Source of the DNA: Diospyros lotus
Taxonomy: Eukaryota; Streptophyta; Magnoliopsida; Ericales; Ebenaceae
DNA: 64,000 nucleotides
Direction: 5' to 3'
NCBI RefSeq assembly: GCF_014633365.1
Contig: NC_068344.1
Span: 37,570,670 to 37,634,669 of the forward strand
Shown: piece by piece, positions 37,301-49,101 of the stretch
How the letters are laid out: every line of letters starts with the position of its first letter
Position numbering within the stretch: the first letter of the stretch is position 1
Translations under genes and position numbers: made by a program
The notes under the pieces: generated by a model
The model's input: the letters and a program-made list of their open reading frames with translations, nothing else
The model's database searches: none
What the model was told of the DNA's origin: nothing

Positions 37301-40300
37301 AGCTACCTAACACAACCGCCCTCCTTCATCCAAGCTTTGGGCCGGACGTAAAATTGAATAGTTTTACCACCTCTACTATTTCACATTTTCATTTTATAAC
37401 ATGTTAGTTAACTGACTCAAATCTGGTATGTAAACTCATTAAAAAATGCAAAAGTTAAGGCCTTTGGTGACCCTCAAATAGCAGCTCATATCATACAAAG
37501 TTTTGAGCAAAAAGCAAACAATTTTGCTATCACAAAACTATAGATTTCTGTAACCAAAAATGGAAGTGCATCAATGTCACTTTTATAGTCCAAACAAAAT
37601 ACAAACCTTGAAATATAGCAATAAACAAGTCAAATTTCTTACCCTGTTCACAGCAGGTGCATTCTTTGCCCACAAGCCATCATCTCCAAGATTTGCTGCC
37701 CAAGCATTTACCAGATCATCATCCAGAGTATCAGGCTCAACAGGTGTTTTATTATTTGTTGTAGTTTCATAAATAAGATCAGAAATTCCAGTGGCGACTG
37801 CTGGATCACTCAGGCCGGTTGATGCACCAATATTATGCCGAGTGCGATAAATGTCAATAAGCTTTGCACTATTGCAACATGTCAACACAAGGAAAATAAG
37901 AACAGATTATTGAAGAACAAATAGCAAGAATGACATATAATGATGCAAAGATCATGCCATACCTCTTGTCTCAATAAAAAGTGGTGGGTAAAGAAAGAAC
38001 TTGGTTTCATTGGTTTCATTGGTTTCAACCTAAAATATTTTAGATTGAGAAATAGTTTACATGCAAAAATTCCTCACAAGAAGTATTTTCCTCTAATTTT
38101 CTTGTGCGCAGTTGAAATTTTATCAAAAGTTAACCTCAAGGGCACAATCAGTAATCTTTTGATGATAACAAAAACTATCTTTGTCAAATAAATAATATTT
38201 TAGAAAATATATTTTTCAAATGTCTCGATCCTACCTATATCAAAAAGAAACAAATATTTTGAGTTTCTCCTTTGATTTTTGGTAGATCAAATTTCTCAAA
38301 ACAATCACAAAGATGGTAAGTTGTTATGATTTAATTCTGTGGTCAAAAATCAAAATCCAATCCAGATCAATCACTACTATAGAATATAAAGAATCATAGC
38401 ATAAAAAATTTAACTTTTACAACTAAAAGGCATGCAGTAATTCAGTTATCCTTATAAGGATAAATATTTATATAGTAAAATTTAATCTGGTTATCGACAT
38501 ATTTTCTCAATCATTGCAGTTGAAAGGGTGAATCAAAAATCAAATTCAAAATCATATTAAATTGGGATTTGATCTTGAAAAAAGACGATGACCCATTGAT
38601 AGCATACATCTCCAATAAATTGATGGCAATACTAGCCTGAAGGTGCCACAAGCAGTACAGAAATGAATAAAGAGCAAAATTACCAGAGGATAGCTGGAAT
38701 CTGTTGGCAACATAAAATTCAGCATATGTTGCTAATAAAAGGAAATAAAAATTCAATAATCAAGATAAGATAGAGAAGGTTCCCTGAGTCATCTGTAGAT
38801 TATATATCTTTCTAATGCAAGTATTCAAGTTCCTAATTGCAAGTGCCAGGTTTTTAGCAAGCAAGGAAAATAATGTCTATTTAACACAAAACACATGAGA
38901 ATCAACAAACCTTGTTGGCCCTAGAGGTAGATATTTTGCTCTTGGTACATAGCAGAACAGTGAAACAATATCTAGCAACCTCTCATGAGTTTCATATAGT
39001 TTCTTGAGTTCTTCATCTGACCATTCCTTTTTTACATTATCATGGTTGCGCATCTCCCTGAACATCCAATGCAAGAGTTTCAGTATTAGGGACAAGGACC
39101 ATGTCAGTGTATCAATAAAAGCTTACTTAAAAGTAGAGAATAGAAAGACAAGCTCTTACTTGACTAATTCATCTTGTGCACTGTACATTTCATCAAGAAC
39201 CTTTAACATGGGATTTATGAGAACTCCAAGGCCAGTACCACTGGCCCCTTGATCTTCCCCATTACTTACATGCATATCTGATAATTGAGACTGTATACCA
39301 CCCTCCGCCAAAGCATGTAAAAATTCATAGATTTGCAGCCTATAAGGCTCACCAGATCTAATTGCTATGGTAGTAAGAGCTTGAGCAGCAATTATGCGAA
39401 CCTGGGTAAGATCATATTAGCCAGAAATGATCAGAGGAAAAAGATAAACATTAAAATCAAACCACCACATAACTGAATTCATGGGAACCGAAGCATTCAA
39501 TATCCAGGAGGTTTTTTCTTACAGAACAGGTAGCTCATTGCAGTTCAAAGAGAGGAAGACTGAATTACTTTTTCTTTTGGCACATTTAAATTGTAAGAAC
39601 TTCTCAGGATTAGGTCAAATGTGTGAAGATAGTTCCACATAGGGTTTTGATTCGATTTGATATTTATTTTGGAATATAGTTATCCGATCTTGGTTTTATT
39701 TGATATCTGGGAACTGGTTTCCATCATTAAACTAATATGGATGACAATAAATTTGGGACCAAAAATGCAATCTCAGATAAATCTGGTCTAATAGAGGTTC
39801 TTGATTCACACATACCAACAACATTATATTAGCATATAAAGACAAAAAAATAGGTGTATATGGCCAACTTATAAAAACTACAACAAACATTTAGCTTTAA
39901 TTAACCATATATTTAGGGCATAAGTTACTAAAGGACATCCACAGTGAAACAAAGATCGCAGCTTTATAATGGTCAGGGAAGAATCATTTTTATATAGTCT
40001 TACCCTTGAATTGCAAAGAAGCTGTTTCCAAATTTCACCCTATAGGCTTCTCTAATCACAAAGGAACAAGATTACCATTGCTACTAAGGCCCGCCCTCAT
40101 AAGAGTTACTTAAAGGACAAACAAAGGAAAGGAAAGAAAAGAAAACAAAGGCTTTTACATAAGCAACAATAAACTGATTACTTTTCCTTTTTGTTGTTGA
40201 GATGAGTGAATGTAGGTTTTACTGTTTTAGTTAAAGACTAGAAACCAAATAATTATAATTAAAGTGTTTTTGTTCACTAAGCCCTTAAAAGAACCTTATA

Positions 40301-43300
40301 TTGAATTAATTATACTACCCAAAAACCCTTATATGAAGTTATTAAATTTTGTTTTAGTAAATATCTTAGCCAATAATTTTCTAAATAAAGAAAAATGAAT
40401 TTTAAAAATAACATTGTAATAGCACCTCAAAATGAAATTATTATTTTTTACTTCCCAACTTTGGAGAACTTTTATAATGAACTTTTGTTAGTAATACCAA
40501 GTTTTGTTGGCTTACTATGTTTATAATATTGTGTACTAAATCGTACACAATATTATAAAATTTTATCAGACAGCTATAAGACTGGCTTTATCAAGGAGTA
40601 AAGTACCAATGTGGGCAAATTATGAGCATAATGGAGATGAGGACATTACAATGGATGTAGATCCATCCAATAAATGATGGAAATGGAATGGAGTTATGCA
40701 TTAGAAACATCAGAGTGACTCATGCTAAAATAAGCTAGTGAAACACAATTAAAATGAATTGATCATGTAAGAAGAAGACTCATAAATGCCTCTATGTGAA
40801 GAGTTGTTGAATAGAAGAAGTTTTTAGCAAATAGATAGAGAAAGGACCTAGAAAAACTTATTGGAAACCCTTAGTCACCATATGCATTATAACGGCCATA
40901 AGTAGAGATTAGTGAATTAGAATCCATATAGCCAACCCCGCCCAGTGGGATTAAAGCTTGATGTGTTATTTTTGTTTTAGTTGTGTATTAAATCATACAA
41001 TTGGCAATAAAATTGCATATTTTTATGCATGAATTAGTAACTATATTATCTCATGCAAATAATAACTTGTATTATAATTACTTGAATGTAAGATTAATTG
41101 TGTTGAAAAATTTACAAATAAACCACTAAACTATTTTAAGTTTTCTTCCCAATTTATAAGTGAAATTTGAAATTTTTAAATAATATGACAAATTATTATT
41201 GTATAAAAGTAATTCTTTTGTGGGAGGGGGCAACAAATTGGTCAAAGAGCAAGACACTAAAGTGAAAAAAAAAATTTTTTTTTTTTTTGATAGACCTATT
41301 TCCAGAACTGAAGTTAGAAAAACGAGTATGCATATTATTATGTGTGTGACATTTCAAAAGAGGTTTAGGAGCTTGAGTTTGTGTGGATGGTTAAAGCAAT
41401 GAAATGTACACCAAGATGGAAATAAAAGGTTTAATAATTTTGTGCCCAATTCTAACTCCCATGTGCTTAAAGGTGTTTGTAATCTTATTGTCTCCTTTAC
41501 TGGTAGGCCATACCCATACACTTATTCAAGTGGGTATGGTCAATGTTATTGTCTCACTCATCTATCAGACATTCATGGTAGTCAACTCTGTTATTTACAA
41601 ATAGGAGTTGTACAATATATTGGCATGATTTCTTTTAATAAAGTTGAAATTGTGATATATTTTCTCAATTCAAGTTAGTTATGGGAATTGGGATTGATTA
41701 TGATGACACATATGGAGGTTTGCTTGCCCTAGTGAGCCAATGGTTCATCAAGGGTCTGTTCAGGTCGTGGGCCCCCATTTCATGCCGTGACATTGCTAAA
41801 GGATAAAATAATACTCCCTCCCCTGACATACAATGATGTTATAATTCTTTTTTTCTTTTTTGCTAACAAAAGAATGGGATATTAATCACACAAAAAAAAA
41901 AGGAATGGGATACAAAGAAAATACAAGTAATGAGCTAGGTATAAAAGTAGTTATAATATAAAAGTAGCTATAGGATAGTACGTAATAGAAAGTGAAAAAT
42001 ACTAAAATGAATAAATTAGGAAACGAGGGAAATATGAGAGAGGTTATAAGAGTAATTATAATTTGGCAGCAAGAAAAACTTCCACTTTCAGTTTTTTTTT
42101 ATAGTAGTAGACATTGACAATAACTTTTGCCAATGATAAATCCCATCCCAACCATCCTTACAACATAAGTTCACAAGGAACATGTTGACATATACTGAAA
42201 TGACAAATTAACACACAAGGCACATGGGAATAAGGTGTAAAGCTCATACCTCCCAACTTCCACTAAAAGCGCATCTTTGAAGTCGAGTCAATGCTCCAGC
42301 AAGCGTAGGATTACGGGAACTGGCAGCAGCTACCATTTTATCTGCATCTAACATCATTAGCGCAGTACCAGGAGGGGTTGCAGATTCCCAAGCATATTCA
42401 GAGGCAGCATAATTTGCATTTTCTCCAAGGAACCAAACCTGCAAGCATATTACAAGACAGATTAAAACCAAAATATCAAAAAGCAAGCTAAGATCAATAG
42501 AATAAGATATCTCCACCTGTAGCATTTCCCAGGTGAACAGTAATTGAACATTCGCATCAAAGATCCCATTGAAAAATGGAAAAACACTTACTGCTGCTTG
42601 AACTAATCTCTGCAATGCAAGAGCTGACTTTGGATCAGATGCAGACACCCTATCAATTGATGTGAGGCCCGACATTGACCCTGGTTGTGGTGGGGGTAGA
42701 TCAAGGACTATCGTGACTGCTTCCAAAGCTGTATGTTTTCCATCAGGGCCAGCTCCAACAAGGCATGTCTGGGAGCATAACCACCATTAGACCAATAAAT
42801 GATCATTGTTTTCCACCACTAACAGAAAATATGCATGAAGATATATGCATATATATCCATGCATTTTTATATTACCGTACAATGGTCCATTTTCGAATTC
42901 AATGCCAGAAAATAATTGATTTATGAAAGCTTAATTTGTTTTGGGGTGGGGGTAGGGGGGGGGGGGGGGGGGGGGGAGAGATGGGAAATGGGGAGGATTA
43001 GTTAAAGTAAAGACAGAAGAGCCTTGAGAGCTATTAGCCATATAGGGCATTAGATGCATCATGCATGTCAATTTGCAAATTCATGGGGCAGACAACTATG
43101 AGATGCATTTAAAATTATAGTGAATAAACAAACAAATAGGGCAAGAACACCTTGAAGCAACATTGGTTACTGCAGCACGTATATATCCAAAAGTTCAGAA
43201 GGGTGTTCCACTTTGCAAGGGTAGAGAGAGATTCTTTTCTTGGGGTGGTGGGGGGTTGTTTTTGCAGCCTTACTTGGTTAGAATAAGGTGAAGTTGATGA

Positions 43301-46300
43301 TGGTATGCAGCCATACACTTGCTTTGCAAAGAGGGTGCTTCTACAACGTAAACCCACCCCCATGGCCCAAAGGCTTGCCCTCAGCAAAAGAAACAAACAA
43401 CCAACCTTGATAGCAGTCAAGCACAGGTTTTAATGCAAGTCTTGACTGATAGTCAACTTGTCAAGTTGAAATCAAGCTGAGAGCCAAAAACAGCTTCAAT
43501 ATATCACCGAGCTTGGCATTCTTGTATAATGATGACCTAAATAAAGATTCCAACGGCCCAATCTTGATCAAATGCACAGGTAGTTTTCTTCCTTTTATGG
43601 CCTTCACAAGAGATGCTTAAATCTAGGCAGCCTAATTAGTGTCTGCTCTAGACACACCTTGTTGCAGGTAATGTCAAACTCCCACTTTCAGACACAATTC
43701 TCTTGCAGATGGTTGTAAACCATTTTCTTTTAACTTTAAAATCATAGGGCACATACTAAATGTTCCAAAATATGTCATGCCTCTCCTCACCAATGTTTAA
43801 AGAAGCGCACTTTAAGCGCAAAATGCAGCATGCTTAGGGATTTTTGTGTGTGAAGCTCAGCAACTTTAGCTAAGTGCAATTAAAGTGCACTTAAGTTGTG
43901 GTTAAAATCATGCTTCAGAAATACAGTTGGTGTTTTTTTTTTTTTAACCAGACAATATGAATGCTAGATTTGTTTAAATATTTGCAATGATTTGGCTGCT
44001 TGAATAGAAACCTTACCCAAAAAATGCTGTTTAAGATCTGAAAATCATACATAAATTTAAACCAAAAAAAAAAAAAAGACAACTGTATTTACTGAGCAAA
44101 AAAAAATTGATGGAAACATGTAATTAGGTGTAAATTAGGAACTGTTTATATATTCTTGATTGTTGTAAATTAGGGATTGATGATGGATTCTTGACGGCTA
44201 TAAATTACAGATTGTTGATTGATTGTAAATCAGGGATTCATTGTTTGCAGATTTCTATAAATTAGGGGCTGATAAGGATAGGGGTATATTAGGGATGGGT
44301 TTTTTCCCTTGTGCTTTTTTATGATTGTATTAACTTGTAAACGTGTATAAAATATAAATGAAAAATATCTCATCATTTGATAAATTTGCAGCCTTCATTC
44401 TTATTTAGTTTTTTTTTTAATGGTTCAAATTTTTTATGCTTATAAAAGTTTATACTCTTTATTTCATTTATGTGTGCTTCATTTCACTTAAGCGTGTGTT
44501 TCACTTTATGCTTTGCACTTAAGCTCCGTAGGCCTTCTCTGCTTAGTGTGCCTAGCACTTCTGAAAACACTGATTCTCACTAGACCAGTTGGGTCAAATC
44601 TAACACCAATCACGTAGTTCCCAGTAAGTGTTTATCACTCAACTATTGACAAGTACCGAGAGCTATAATTGTCATAATGTGAAAAGTGTCGATAGCTATA
44701 ATTTTCTGCAACCCCTTGGACTCTTGTTGTAATCATGCTATAATCTTCCCTTCTATGAGCTAACAAATAATATAAATATGGGTGTAGGTTGGAGATGAAT
44801 CATCCAACTCCAACCTTTCCTCCATTATTTTCTTTCTTACAACCATTTGTTAACTATTCTCTTCTTTTTCTCTTTTTCAACTGGATATCAAAGCATAGGT
44901 TTTCTTTCTTTTTCTGGATCAGAACAGTGCCATTGCTGATGCCAGCATAACATCTTACCAGATCACGCCAATCAGCACACCTCTTCCTAACAATCAAAAC
45001 CCTCAACCATTGCCTTAACCTAGGGTGTTGGCTACTGTTTCTAGCAAGCAAGACTGCATTTTTTTGCCTCAATGCAACACCAATTGACAGTCCTAGGGGC
45101 ATTATTGACAGTGATTTAGAGCCCCCTAACATCTGACGGGTGATTGGAGGTGGATTGATTGAGCTTTTGGCCTGAGTTCTGCATGCCCTAGGTGTAATAG
45201 AATTGTCAGCATCTTTTTCCTTCTGTTTTGGGTCAGACTCTGTATTCTTTGCTTAGGATGCTTTCCTTGAGCTTTTCCATATTCCCTTGCATTGATTGCA
45301 CCTTACTCCCAGTCCCACAACCTGTTGTATAGTTTAGATTTCAGTTCCTATGGTCATATGTGGAGCTTATTTTTAATGGAAACTTATGCCCTTCCACCAC
45401 CAGTAGTGAAATTCGGCCCAGTACACTTAGAGGTAATCTAATCCTCCAGATTAGCCATGAGAAATTGGATGGGAGCAACTACATTTCCTGGATATTTTCC
45501 AGCTTATCATTTATCAAGACTCAAGGGTTACACAAGTATATCACAGGACAGAAGAAGGAACCAACTGACCATCTTATGCTCATGGAACTTGAGAACTTAC
45601 TGGTGTTGTCCTGGCTAATCAACTCAATGCAGCTGCATATTGCTTGTGGCTACCTATTGCTCAACTATGGAAGATCTGGAATGCAGCTGCCAAACATATT
45701 CTAAGGTTGGTAATAATACCTGGGTTTATGGACTACGAGTAAATGGTTCATGAGATCAAGCAAGCAAATATGTTTTTGGCACGAGTTCAATGACTTCAAA
45801 ACTAAACAGATTTTTCAACTCCCTCAATAGCTCTTTTATCAATGAGCTTCTCATTTCAGACATAGATTTATGGGTTTTTTTTCCTTCCGTCTTGTATGGA
45901 TTCACACCTTTCTTCCATCTTTATCAACTATACTACTTGCATAAAATACAAATATATACATATCCATTACATTGATGAAAGGAGAAAAAACCAAGAGCAA
46001 TTAGAAATTAAGAACAAAAATGGAAGCACTCACTTTTCACTAGAAGAATATAAATATAATGAAATAAAAAAATGAAAATGAAAATGTCCATTTCATTGAG
46101 AAAAAAGAAAAAACAAAAAAAAATGGAAGCATCACATTTCACAGAAGAATATAACGAGAAGCAGTAGGATTGAATATAAACCTACTTTCCAGAGTAGTTG
46201 AAGAACATCAGCATCAATCTTCCCCGGAACTTTAGTAGCAAATATCCTTGCAATTTCTAGAAGAGTGACTGCCATATCTGGAGTAGCCTAACAAGTATAA

Positions 46301-49101
46301 AAAAAATGAAATGAAATGATACCAGGATGAGACTCCGTGAAGGTGTGAAGATAAAGGGAAAACACAAAATTCCAGATGCCTATGTAGAACATTATCAGTA
46401 GCAAAGCAAGAATAAAAAAATAAAAAGTCAATCATGCAACCAAAGAAACAATTCTTACACTTGATGATAATTTATGAATCACGTTGAATGCCTTGACAGG
46501 GCAATCAAAATGCATATTTTTATGTACATGGATTAATATGATGTGTACATTTGTATCAAAGGATTCAAGCTGGTGCATCAAATCAAAATAATTGAAGTAT
46601 GTTACAAGTGGACAGGGAACTTCACTGTTGTCCACATAACCACATGATCAACCATAAGCATCAATATACAGTACTTATTATTCATACAGCAAAGCAGTTT
46701 CAAGCCCCTAACCTTCTGATTGGTAGAATGTGGAAACTAGGCGGAAATGAATTTGTCATTTAGACGTATCTTATAAAATTATTGACTACTTAATTAATGT
46801 TTTTCTTTGAACACATACATTTTCCAACAGGAATTTTCAAAAAAGGGCTAGAAAGCTCAAGAAGCACAAAATGGCAGTGGTAGCACAGCGCAGGCAATTT
46901 CTGAAAAATGCTCAGGATGCACCCCAGAAAACACCAATTACCAAACTGCCTTGGAATGTCTACCATTGACAAAGCATATATAAATAAAGTGCTAGGTACC
47001 TTAAATCGAGCATGCAAAGTGAGCAGAATATCATTCAATAGTGTTGCCGGCCAAGCTGGATCAGAGAGCTCTGATGCAATAATGGACTCCAGTTCATCAA
47101 AGGACTCATGTGGACTTTGCATCCAGATCAATGCTTTGATTACCATAGCTCGAACATAAACACATTCACATGCAACAGTTGTTCGCACCACTTCCATTAA
47201 TGAAGCTAATAAACTTGCAATTGTGTCCTTGCTCCCAGTTCCAGTAGATATAGAAGCAACCCTTTGATTACCTGAATAACAGCAATAATAACAATAATAG
47301 TAAGGAAAGGATGAGAGAGAAAGAATAGGCCCTGAAATAAATCACAGCCAGCCAGAATACAATTAATTGGGTTATTGCCCAATAGCCATCAAGTATGAAG
47401 TTCCACCACCAATTGTCCAAGACAAATCAACAAAGTAAAAATCATTTCGATTTAGTAATATGACAAATCCTTCCATTCTATGATGGGAACTCTGATTCTT
47501 TACTGCTAAAGACAATCCAAGCAGAGTCCATATGACAGGAACTCTGATTCTTTACTGCTAAAGACAATTCAAGCAGAGCCCATAAGAAGAAATCCTTTTT
47601 TGTGAATCTCAATTTGGATTTGAATGGCTCAAAAATAATTTTCATAGTCTACCATATATTTAATCCACCTTGAAGGTATAAAAGAAAAAATGGGTCCACC
47701 TACATGTTCATTTATATCAGATAAAGAGTTATACTATTAAACACACTACAACAAAGTTTGACACGAAATAGAAGCTCACCTGAGTAGTAGAAAAGAAAAA
47801 TATTAGGTAAACAATCACCTTAAACAGTTCAATTATGTCTAAAAGAAAAATTGACTCCACTACATTTTCACTATGTCAGAAAGGAGTTCAACTATCCTAC
47901 CTCAGAGTTCAACACCTAAGAGAACTTTACCTGAATAGCAGAAGAAACATGTTAGGGATAAAGTCACCTTAAAGAGTTCAATATGTAATCAAAATATCTC
48001 AACATCATGGTAAAGTTCAAAAAAATACTATAGAAGATCAATTAACTGGAAAAAATTCCATGTGCTGACCAAGAATTGTCTAGAAGATCAATTAAGATTA
48101 AGTTTAAATGGATAATACTGGCAAAAAAGTTTCAGAAATCTTTTACCTTCAGCTAGTGGGTTCTCATATTCATCGAGGGAATCAGTATATTCATTGACAT
48201 GAGCTCCTTCATCAATATCCTGTAAACCTACAGCAAAGGCTGCAGCTCGACTTTTACCCATCTCCTGCACAACTCTAGCTGCTGCATGAAGTACAGGCCT
48301 CGAGTAACTACGGAATGAGCCTTCTAACCTGAAGAAAAATTAATTTACAGAAAAAATCATTTAAAACCCACACACAATACTGTGAAAACCACATTCATCT
48401 TTCTAAGTTACAGGCTGACAATCATGAGCCTACCAATGAAAGAGAGAAACAAATTAGGAAAAGCAAACTGCTAAATTAAGAGCTATTTGGACCTTCTCAT
48501 TACAAGTTTGAAAAGAGGCTGTGGACGCCTTGTCTTCGAGGATTTCTCTTTAGCAGCCTTTGGAGGAACTGAATCTTTTGAGTCATCTTTGGCCACCTTT
48601 GAAGATATGGATGGTGCTTCAGGAAGCTTAAGAATTTCTCTAGTTAGCCGATACCACCCAGCAGCTCGTTCCTCAGTCCTGAAGACAACAAAGAGTAAGC
48701 ATACAAGAAGAAGAAAACAAGGCATGAGGATGAAGTAGAAGGAAAAAAAACTAGGCTGGAACTGCAAAAAAAAAATACCTCTCAGCATGATCAGATTTTC
48801 CCAAAACACAAAGGATTGCTTCAAAACAAACTCTTTCACTGGGATCCAAGAGAAGTTGATAGAGTACAGAATTGAACTGAGACTTAATGTCAGGCCTTTC
48901 TGCAGACACAAAAAATAAATTGTTCAGCTCAACTTTCCTTCAAAGACAAATGCACTAGTTCAATGGAATTCAAACACAATTACCTTCTAGTGATCGAGCT
49001 CTAGCTATTGCACGACACAAACGAGCCAGTGCAACTCTAGCAAGAACATCATGCAAATGGAGAACATCCTGCAAAGCTCCTGTTTCACATAAACCAAGCA
49101 T
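22303..49101 (-). CDS. TASH3: TASH3/TSAUCER, SH3-bearing subunit of the TPLATE endocytic complex (5' part beyond window)
   Basis: Minus-strand exons, in gene order: 48984-49101, 48779-48899, 48493-48678, 48147-48328, 47000-47271, 46186-46287, 42592-42768, 42250-42438, 39160-39401, 38911-39057, 37643-37868, 34387-34512, 34152-34292, 23504-23575, 23248-23427, 22683-22742 and 22303-22377. All phases agree and they give 871 codons plus a TGA. The N-terminal 500-600 residues form an adaptin-like helical trunk ([18 protein letters not shown], then [16 protein letters not shown], then WDTLEL-free acidic linkers). A Ser/Pro-rich linker follows, then a C-terminal SH3 domain (ALYDF, the DGWFYVKK tryptophan, GLVPVLYV). 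This is the TPLATE-complex large subunit that acts in clathrin-mediated endocytosis at the plasma membrane. The Arabidopsis protein is close to 1200 aa, so about 330 residues are off the right edge. No frame break was found. The exon 3 donor (AG|GTCCAA) is weak. Confidence 0.9.
23939..24318 (-). repeat. 3' LTR of non-autonomous element copy 1
   Basis: 380 bp. On the plus strand it starts TGTCACGAACC and ends GGGTCATGACA. It pairs with 32538-32939 and with both LTRs of the copy at 54352-58398. Positions 23941-23961 form an inverted repeat: the 9-bp arms TCACGAACC and GGTTCGTGA are separated by TAG. Confidence 0.85.
24380..25531 (-). pseudogene. Unrecognised reading frame of the non-autonomous element, broken by stops
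   Basis: In one minus-strand frame, 384 codons run from Met at 25531 to a stop at 24380, interrupted by two close TAGs (25163 region, 25145 region) and one TAG near 24590. The copy at 54979-55867 reads through the first and last of these places as Glu/Gln codons but has its own frameshifts. The ancestor was therefore probably one continuous protein of about 380 aa or more. Segments kept in both copies include [25 protein letters not shown] codons, [33 protein letters not shown] and a basic C-terminus ([15 protein letters not shown]). No zinc knuckle or enzyme motif is visible. I do not recognise the family. It ends about 60 bp before the 3' LTR, the place of accessory frames in some LTR elements. 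Confidence 0.5.
25705..26156 (-). repeat. 3' LTR of the chromovirus
   Basis: 452 bp, TGTCACAATCG...CCACGTGACA on the plus strand. It contains the last 33 codons of the Gag-Pol frame. Confidence 0.93.
26058..30719 (-). CDS. Chromoviral Gag-Pol polyprotein with C-terminal chromodomain
   Basis: 1553 aa from the Met at 30719; the frame is open up to the primer site, but codons before this Met overlap it. Order: N-terminal coiled-coil region (residues 5-70), gag capsid domain (about 125-285), zinc knuckle [14 protein letters not shown] (348-361), protease [11 protein letters not shown] (catalytic Asp 429), RT with FFDDILVYS (765-766), RNase H with [11 protein letters not shown] (Asp 911), integrase zinc-binding HHCC (about 1099-1139), and a DD35E core (Asp 1169, Asp 1229, Glu 1265). 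A GPY/F-like module (about 1398-1422) and a chromodomain (about 1460-1513, ending STWESAEEI) follow. The chromodomain is thought to steer integration to marked chromatin. Gag and Pol share one frame, usual for this lineage. The stop lies inside the 3' LTR. No break is seen, so it may be active. Confidence 0.93.
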   Translation of the reverse strand: METRSKAMEEHFKRYDKEISELEVAFQDVKNSVKAVDERITGRLDTIEGAIAEMNKRMADTADKYESVLSMMAQMANGKGNGKEKMEEASGSPCFSGTGILAAAPGNSYYTSGKSDGRMNIKLPKIDFPYFNGEGPREWLRKARKYFQIHQVPDDLRVGIAEMYLRGKADIWFHSFIASHPNASWGVFATEVCKRFAETTGEEVIEAFSKIKQKSGVSEYQELFEELKAQVMMTLPHLPESYYISIFTSGLREEIKSMVKIMKPHSLSQAFEIALLQETTIHALSRNSRPQKPTLPLKTYPSQKPNSPCTQNFNAAQKPNPTSSLNPTNKYKTITPTDIQTKRSLGLCFKCDEKYTPDHVCKNRMLNFIVVDEEENEKEPEPGEEGSDGENDTEELMQISMNALWGNTKHECIRIQGRVKGRRVSILIDSGSTHSFIDEKLVKALGYTIKKNNPMIVRVANGEKLESRIMYQPICWQMQNYDFQFQLRTLNLGGSDMVLGVNWLSQYGPITCDFAEGYMSFKYKGETVTFRRENSSKIAMMTGVELEAWLKNHEYGIMAQLYSLAGEELTVVPEDIKPILDEFEDVFSTPTGLPPERCHEHQILLKEGAQPFKLRPYRCPFVQKTEVERLVQEMLDSGVIQVSSSPFASPVLLVKKKDGTWRFCVDYRQLNQLTIKDKYPMPMIDELLDELNGAKCFSKIDLRAGYHQIRVKREDVYKTAFRTHQGLYEFKVMPFGLTNAPATFQSLMNKVFQSYLRKFVLVFFDDILVYSSDIKSHCNHLRIVLRVLRENQLFAKLSKCSFGQTQVEYLGHIINQHGVSADPTKIEAMQNWPIPKNLKQLRGFLGLTGYYRRFVRGYGSLAKPLTDLLKKDGFIWSEATESAFNHLKTAMSTTPVLAMPDFDLPFTVETDACYGGLGAVLMQKGRPITYYSTAIGPGKLGLSIYEKELLALVSAVSKWRHYLEGHHFVIKTDHQSLKFLLEQRITTPLQQKWLTKLMGLDYEIQYKKGTENCVADALSRRFEIVEECNAVTTHIPAWVQEVIESYEGDQAASNIIQSLTLDSNAATNYKYHNGVLRYKGKLYIGASGEIRQKLIQCIHDSQEGGHSGIQASIHRAKQQFYWPGMTQDIKKIVLQCEVCQRCKNEHVPYPGLLQPLPEPTQPWSHISMDFIEGLPSSEGKTVILVIVDRLTKYGHFIALQHPYTAKKIALIFLDNIGKLHGIPQSIVSDRDKVFTSIFWQELFKLLGTKLQMSSAYHPQTDGQTERLNQCLELYLRCMSYAQPKTWIKWLSLAEWWYNTTHHTAIQRTPFEALYGFPPPHLALGPYQQTKVASVEDVLQERYQMDKKLKESLGQARSRMKFYADRKRIEREFQVGEWVYLRLHPYQQQSLAKRVNHKLSPRFYGPYEITEKVGAVAYRLALPETAKIHPIFHVSLLKKKIGDQAVKVAALPTADPSQDIVFYPEEILQAKDLPKRRGKVILWLIKWKNRSLEESTWESAEEILKKFPNFEPWGQGYGKGEGCHVGPPANLEGPAGLLKDWMGKGKRRNRKQRN
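30740..30751 (-). promoter_or_regulatory. Primer binding site of the chromovirus
   Basis: The minus strand reads TGGTATCAGAGC two bases inside the 5' LTR, the usual complement of the initiator-methionine tRNA 3' end. Confidence 0.85.
30754..31205 (-). repeat. 5' LTR of the chromovirus
   Basis: 452 bp, nearly identical to 25705-26156. It should hold the promoter. On the minus strand a TATAAATAG-like motif lies near 30990. Confidence 0.93.
31211..32522 (-). other. Long untranslated leader of non-autonomous element copy 1
   Basis: About 1.3 kb between the primer site and the chromovirus insertion point. It is more GC-rich than the surrounding intron, with many short frames on both strands and none with a known motif. 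The counterpart in the other copy is roughly 56120-58018. Both share blocks such as the one around 31561-31740 / 57112-57300. It may carry packaging or dimerisation signals, but that is inference. Confidence 0.5.
32523..32535 (-). promoter_or_regulatory. Primer binding site of non-autonomous element copy 1
   Basis: The minus strand reads TGGTATCAGAGCC directly inside the 5' LTR (after two bases). This is the same tRNA-iMet type site as the chromovirus. Confidence 0.8.
32538..32939 (-). repeat. 5' LTR of non-autonomous element copy 1
   Basis: 402 bp, TGTCATGAACC...GGGCCATGACA on the plus strand. It is clearly diverged from its partner at 23939-24318 by substitutions and indels in the purine-rich middle, so the element is much older than the chromovirus inside it. 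Confidence 0.85.
33121..33300. repeat. 90-bp tandem duplication in TASH3 intron
   Basis: AAAGAGWTATTCTGTATTGC recurs at 33121 and 33211 with nearly identical following sequence. Only a few bases differ, so the duplication is recent. Confidence 0.85.
34513..37642 (-). other. 3.1-kb TASH3 intron with RTE LINE remnant
   Basis: Between exons 37643-37868 and 34387-34512. It holds the LINE remnant 35890-37110, a 61-bp tandem duplication at 37202-37323, and a small A/T repeat with GCATTCTG/TTATGCATAAA motifs near 35220-35400. The rest is ordinary intron. Confidence 0.7.
35890..37110 (-). pseudogene. RTE-clade LINE remnant, endonuclease and following segment
   Basis: Reading the minus strand from about 37110, broken frames give the endonuclease motifs [48 protein letters not shown], then a degraded SQIDY...D-like part and a PGHST/SLNRL.DLDVYM segment. 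After that come the linker features (IWIEMT, then FWWWN-like and [12 protein letters not shown] stretches). Order and motifs match plant RTE LINE ORFs. Many stops and frameshifts make it inactive. The RT domain is not present here. The motifs are recalled and no search was run. Confidence 0.65.
39402..42249 (-). other. 2.8-kb TASH3 intron with RTE LINE 3' remnant
   Basis: Between exons 42250-42438 and 39160-39401. Apart from the LINE piece at 40640-40985, only low-complexity A/T-rich sequence is visible. The plus-strand frames at 41199-41678 have no recognisable motif. Confidence 0.65.
40640..40985 (+). pseudogene. RTE-clade LINE 3' end remnant
   Basis: The plus strand carries decayed codons of the C-terminal region that in RTE LINEs reads ...RWFGHV.RRP..APVRR...G..R.RGRPKKTW (here CAATTAAAATGAATTGATCATG, AGAAGAAGACTCATAAATGCC, AGATAGAGAAAGGACCTAG). 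It ends with GAATCCATATAGCCAACCCCG, CCCAGTGGGATTAAAGCTT and a T/G-rich tail. It is opposite in orientation to the piece at 35890-37110, so the two are separate insertions. Confidence 0.55.
42955..42976. repeat. Poly-G tract in TASH3 intron
   Basis: About 22 consecutive G on the plus strand, hence poly-C in the TASH3 pre-mRNA. Confidence 0.9.
43793..44570. mobile_element. Possible hAT/Mutator-like MITE
   Basis: The left end CAATGTTTAAAGAAGCGCAC resembles the complement of the right end (GTGCTAGCACTTCTGAAAACACTGATT region). Multiple AAGCGC/CACTTAAG motifs lie inward from both ends. It has no coding content. Ends and any target duplication are uncertain. Confidence 0.35.
44590..45960 (+). pseudogene. 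Ty1/copia fragment: LTR end, primer site and gag
   Basis: A likely LTR tail (TAAATATGGGTGTAGG...TCTCTTTTTCA, to about 44879) is followed by a degraded primer site TGGATATCAAAGC and then a broken gag frame. The open piece 45360-45704 encodes [19 protein letters not shown]...[33 protein letters not shown], the usual start of copia capsid proteins. Downstream codons up to about 45960 continue in other frames with stops. No protease, integrase or RT follows, so the element is truncated. It is antisense to TASH3. Confidence 0.6.
47486..47590. repeat. 52-bp tandem duplication in TASH3 intron
   Basis: GGAACTCTGATTCTTTACTG starts at 47486 and again at 47538, with near-identical continuation (CAATCCAAGCAGAG and CAATTCAAGCAGAG). 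Confidence 0.85.

Larger units (their letters stand above)
42769..46185 (-). other. 3.4-kb TASH3 intron with copia fragment and MITE-like repeat
   Basis: Between exons 46186-46287 and 42592-42768. It holds a poly-G run (42955-42976), a MITE-like element (about 43793-44570) and a copia LTR-gag fragment (about 44590-45960). The rest is simple A-rich intron. Confidence 0.7.

Noticed and set aside
41199..41678. Plus-strand small frames inside a TASH3 intron.
   Set aside because: No motif, no conserved context, low-complexity composition.
49068..49069. TTGCAG acceptor at 49069 as the start of the first in-window TASH3 exon.
   Set aside because: The upstream codons to 49101 (…ETGALQ) match the family and end at a good CTTTAG acceptor. 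The internal CAG is coding.
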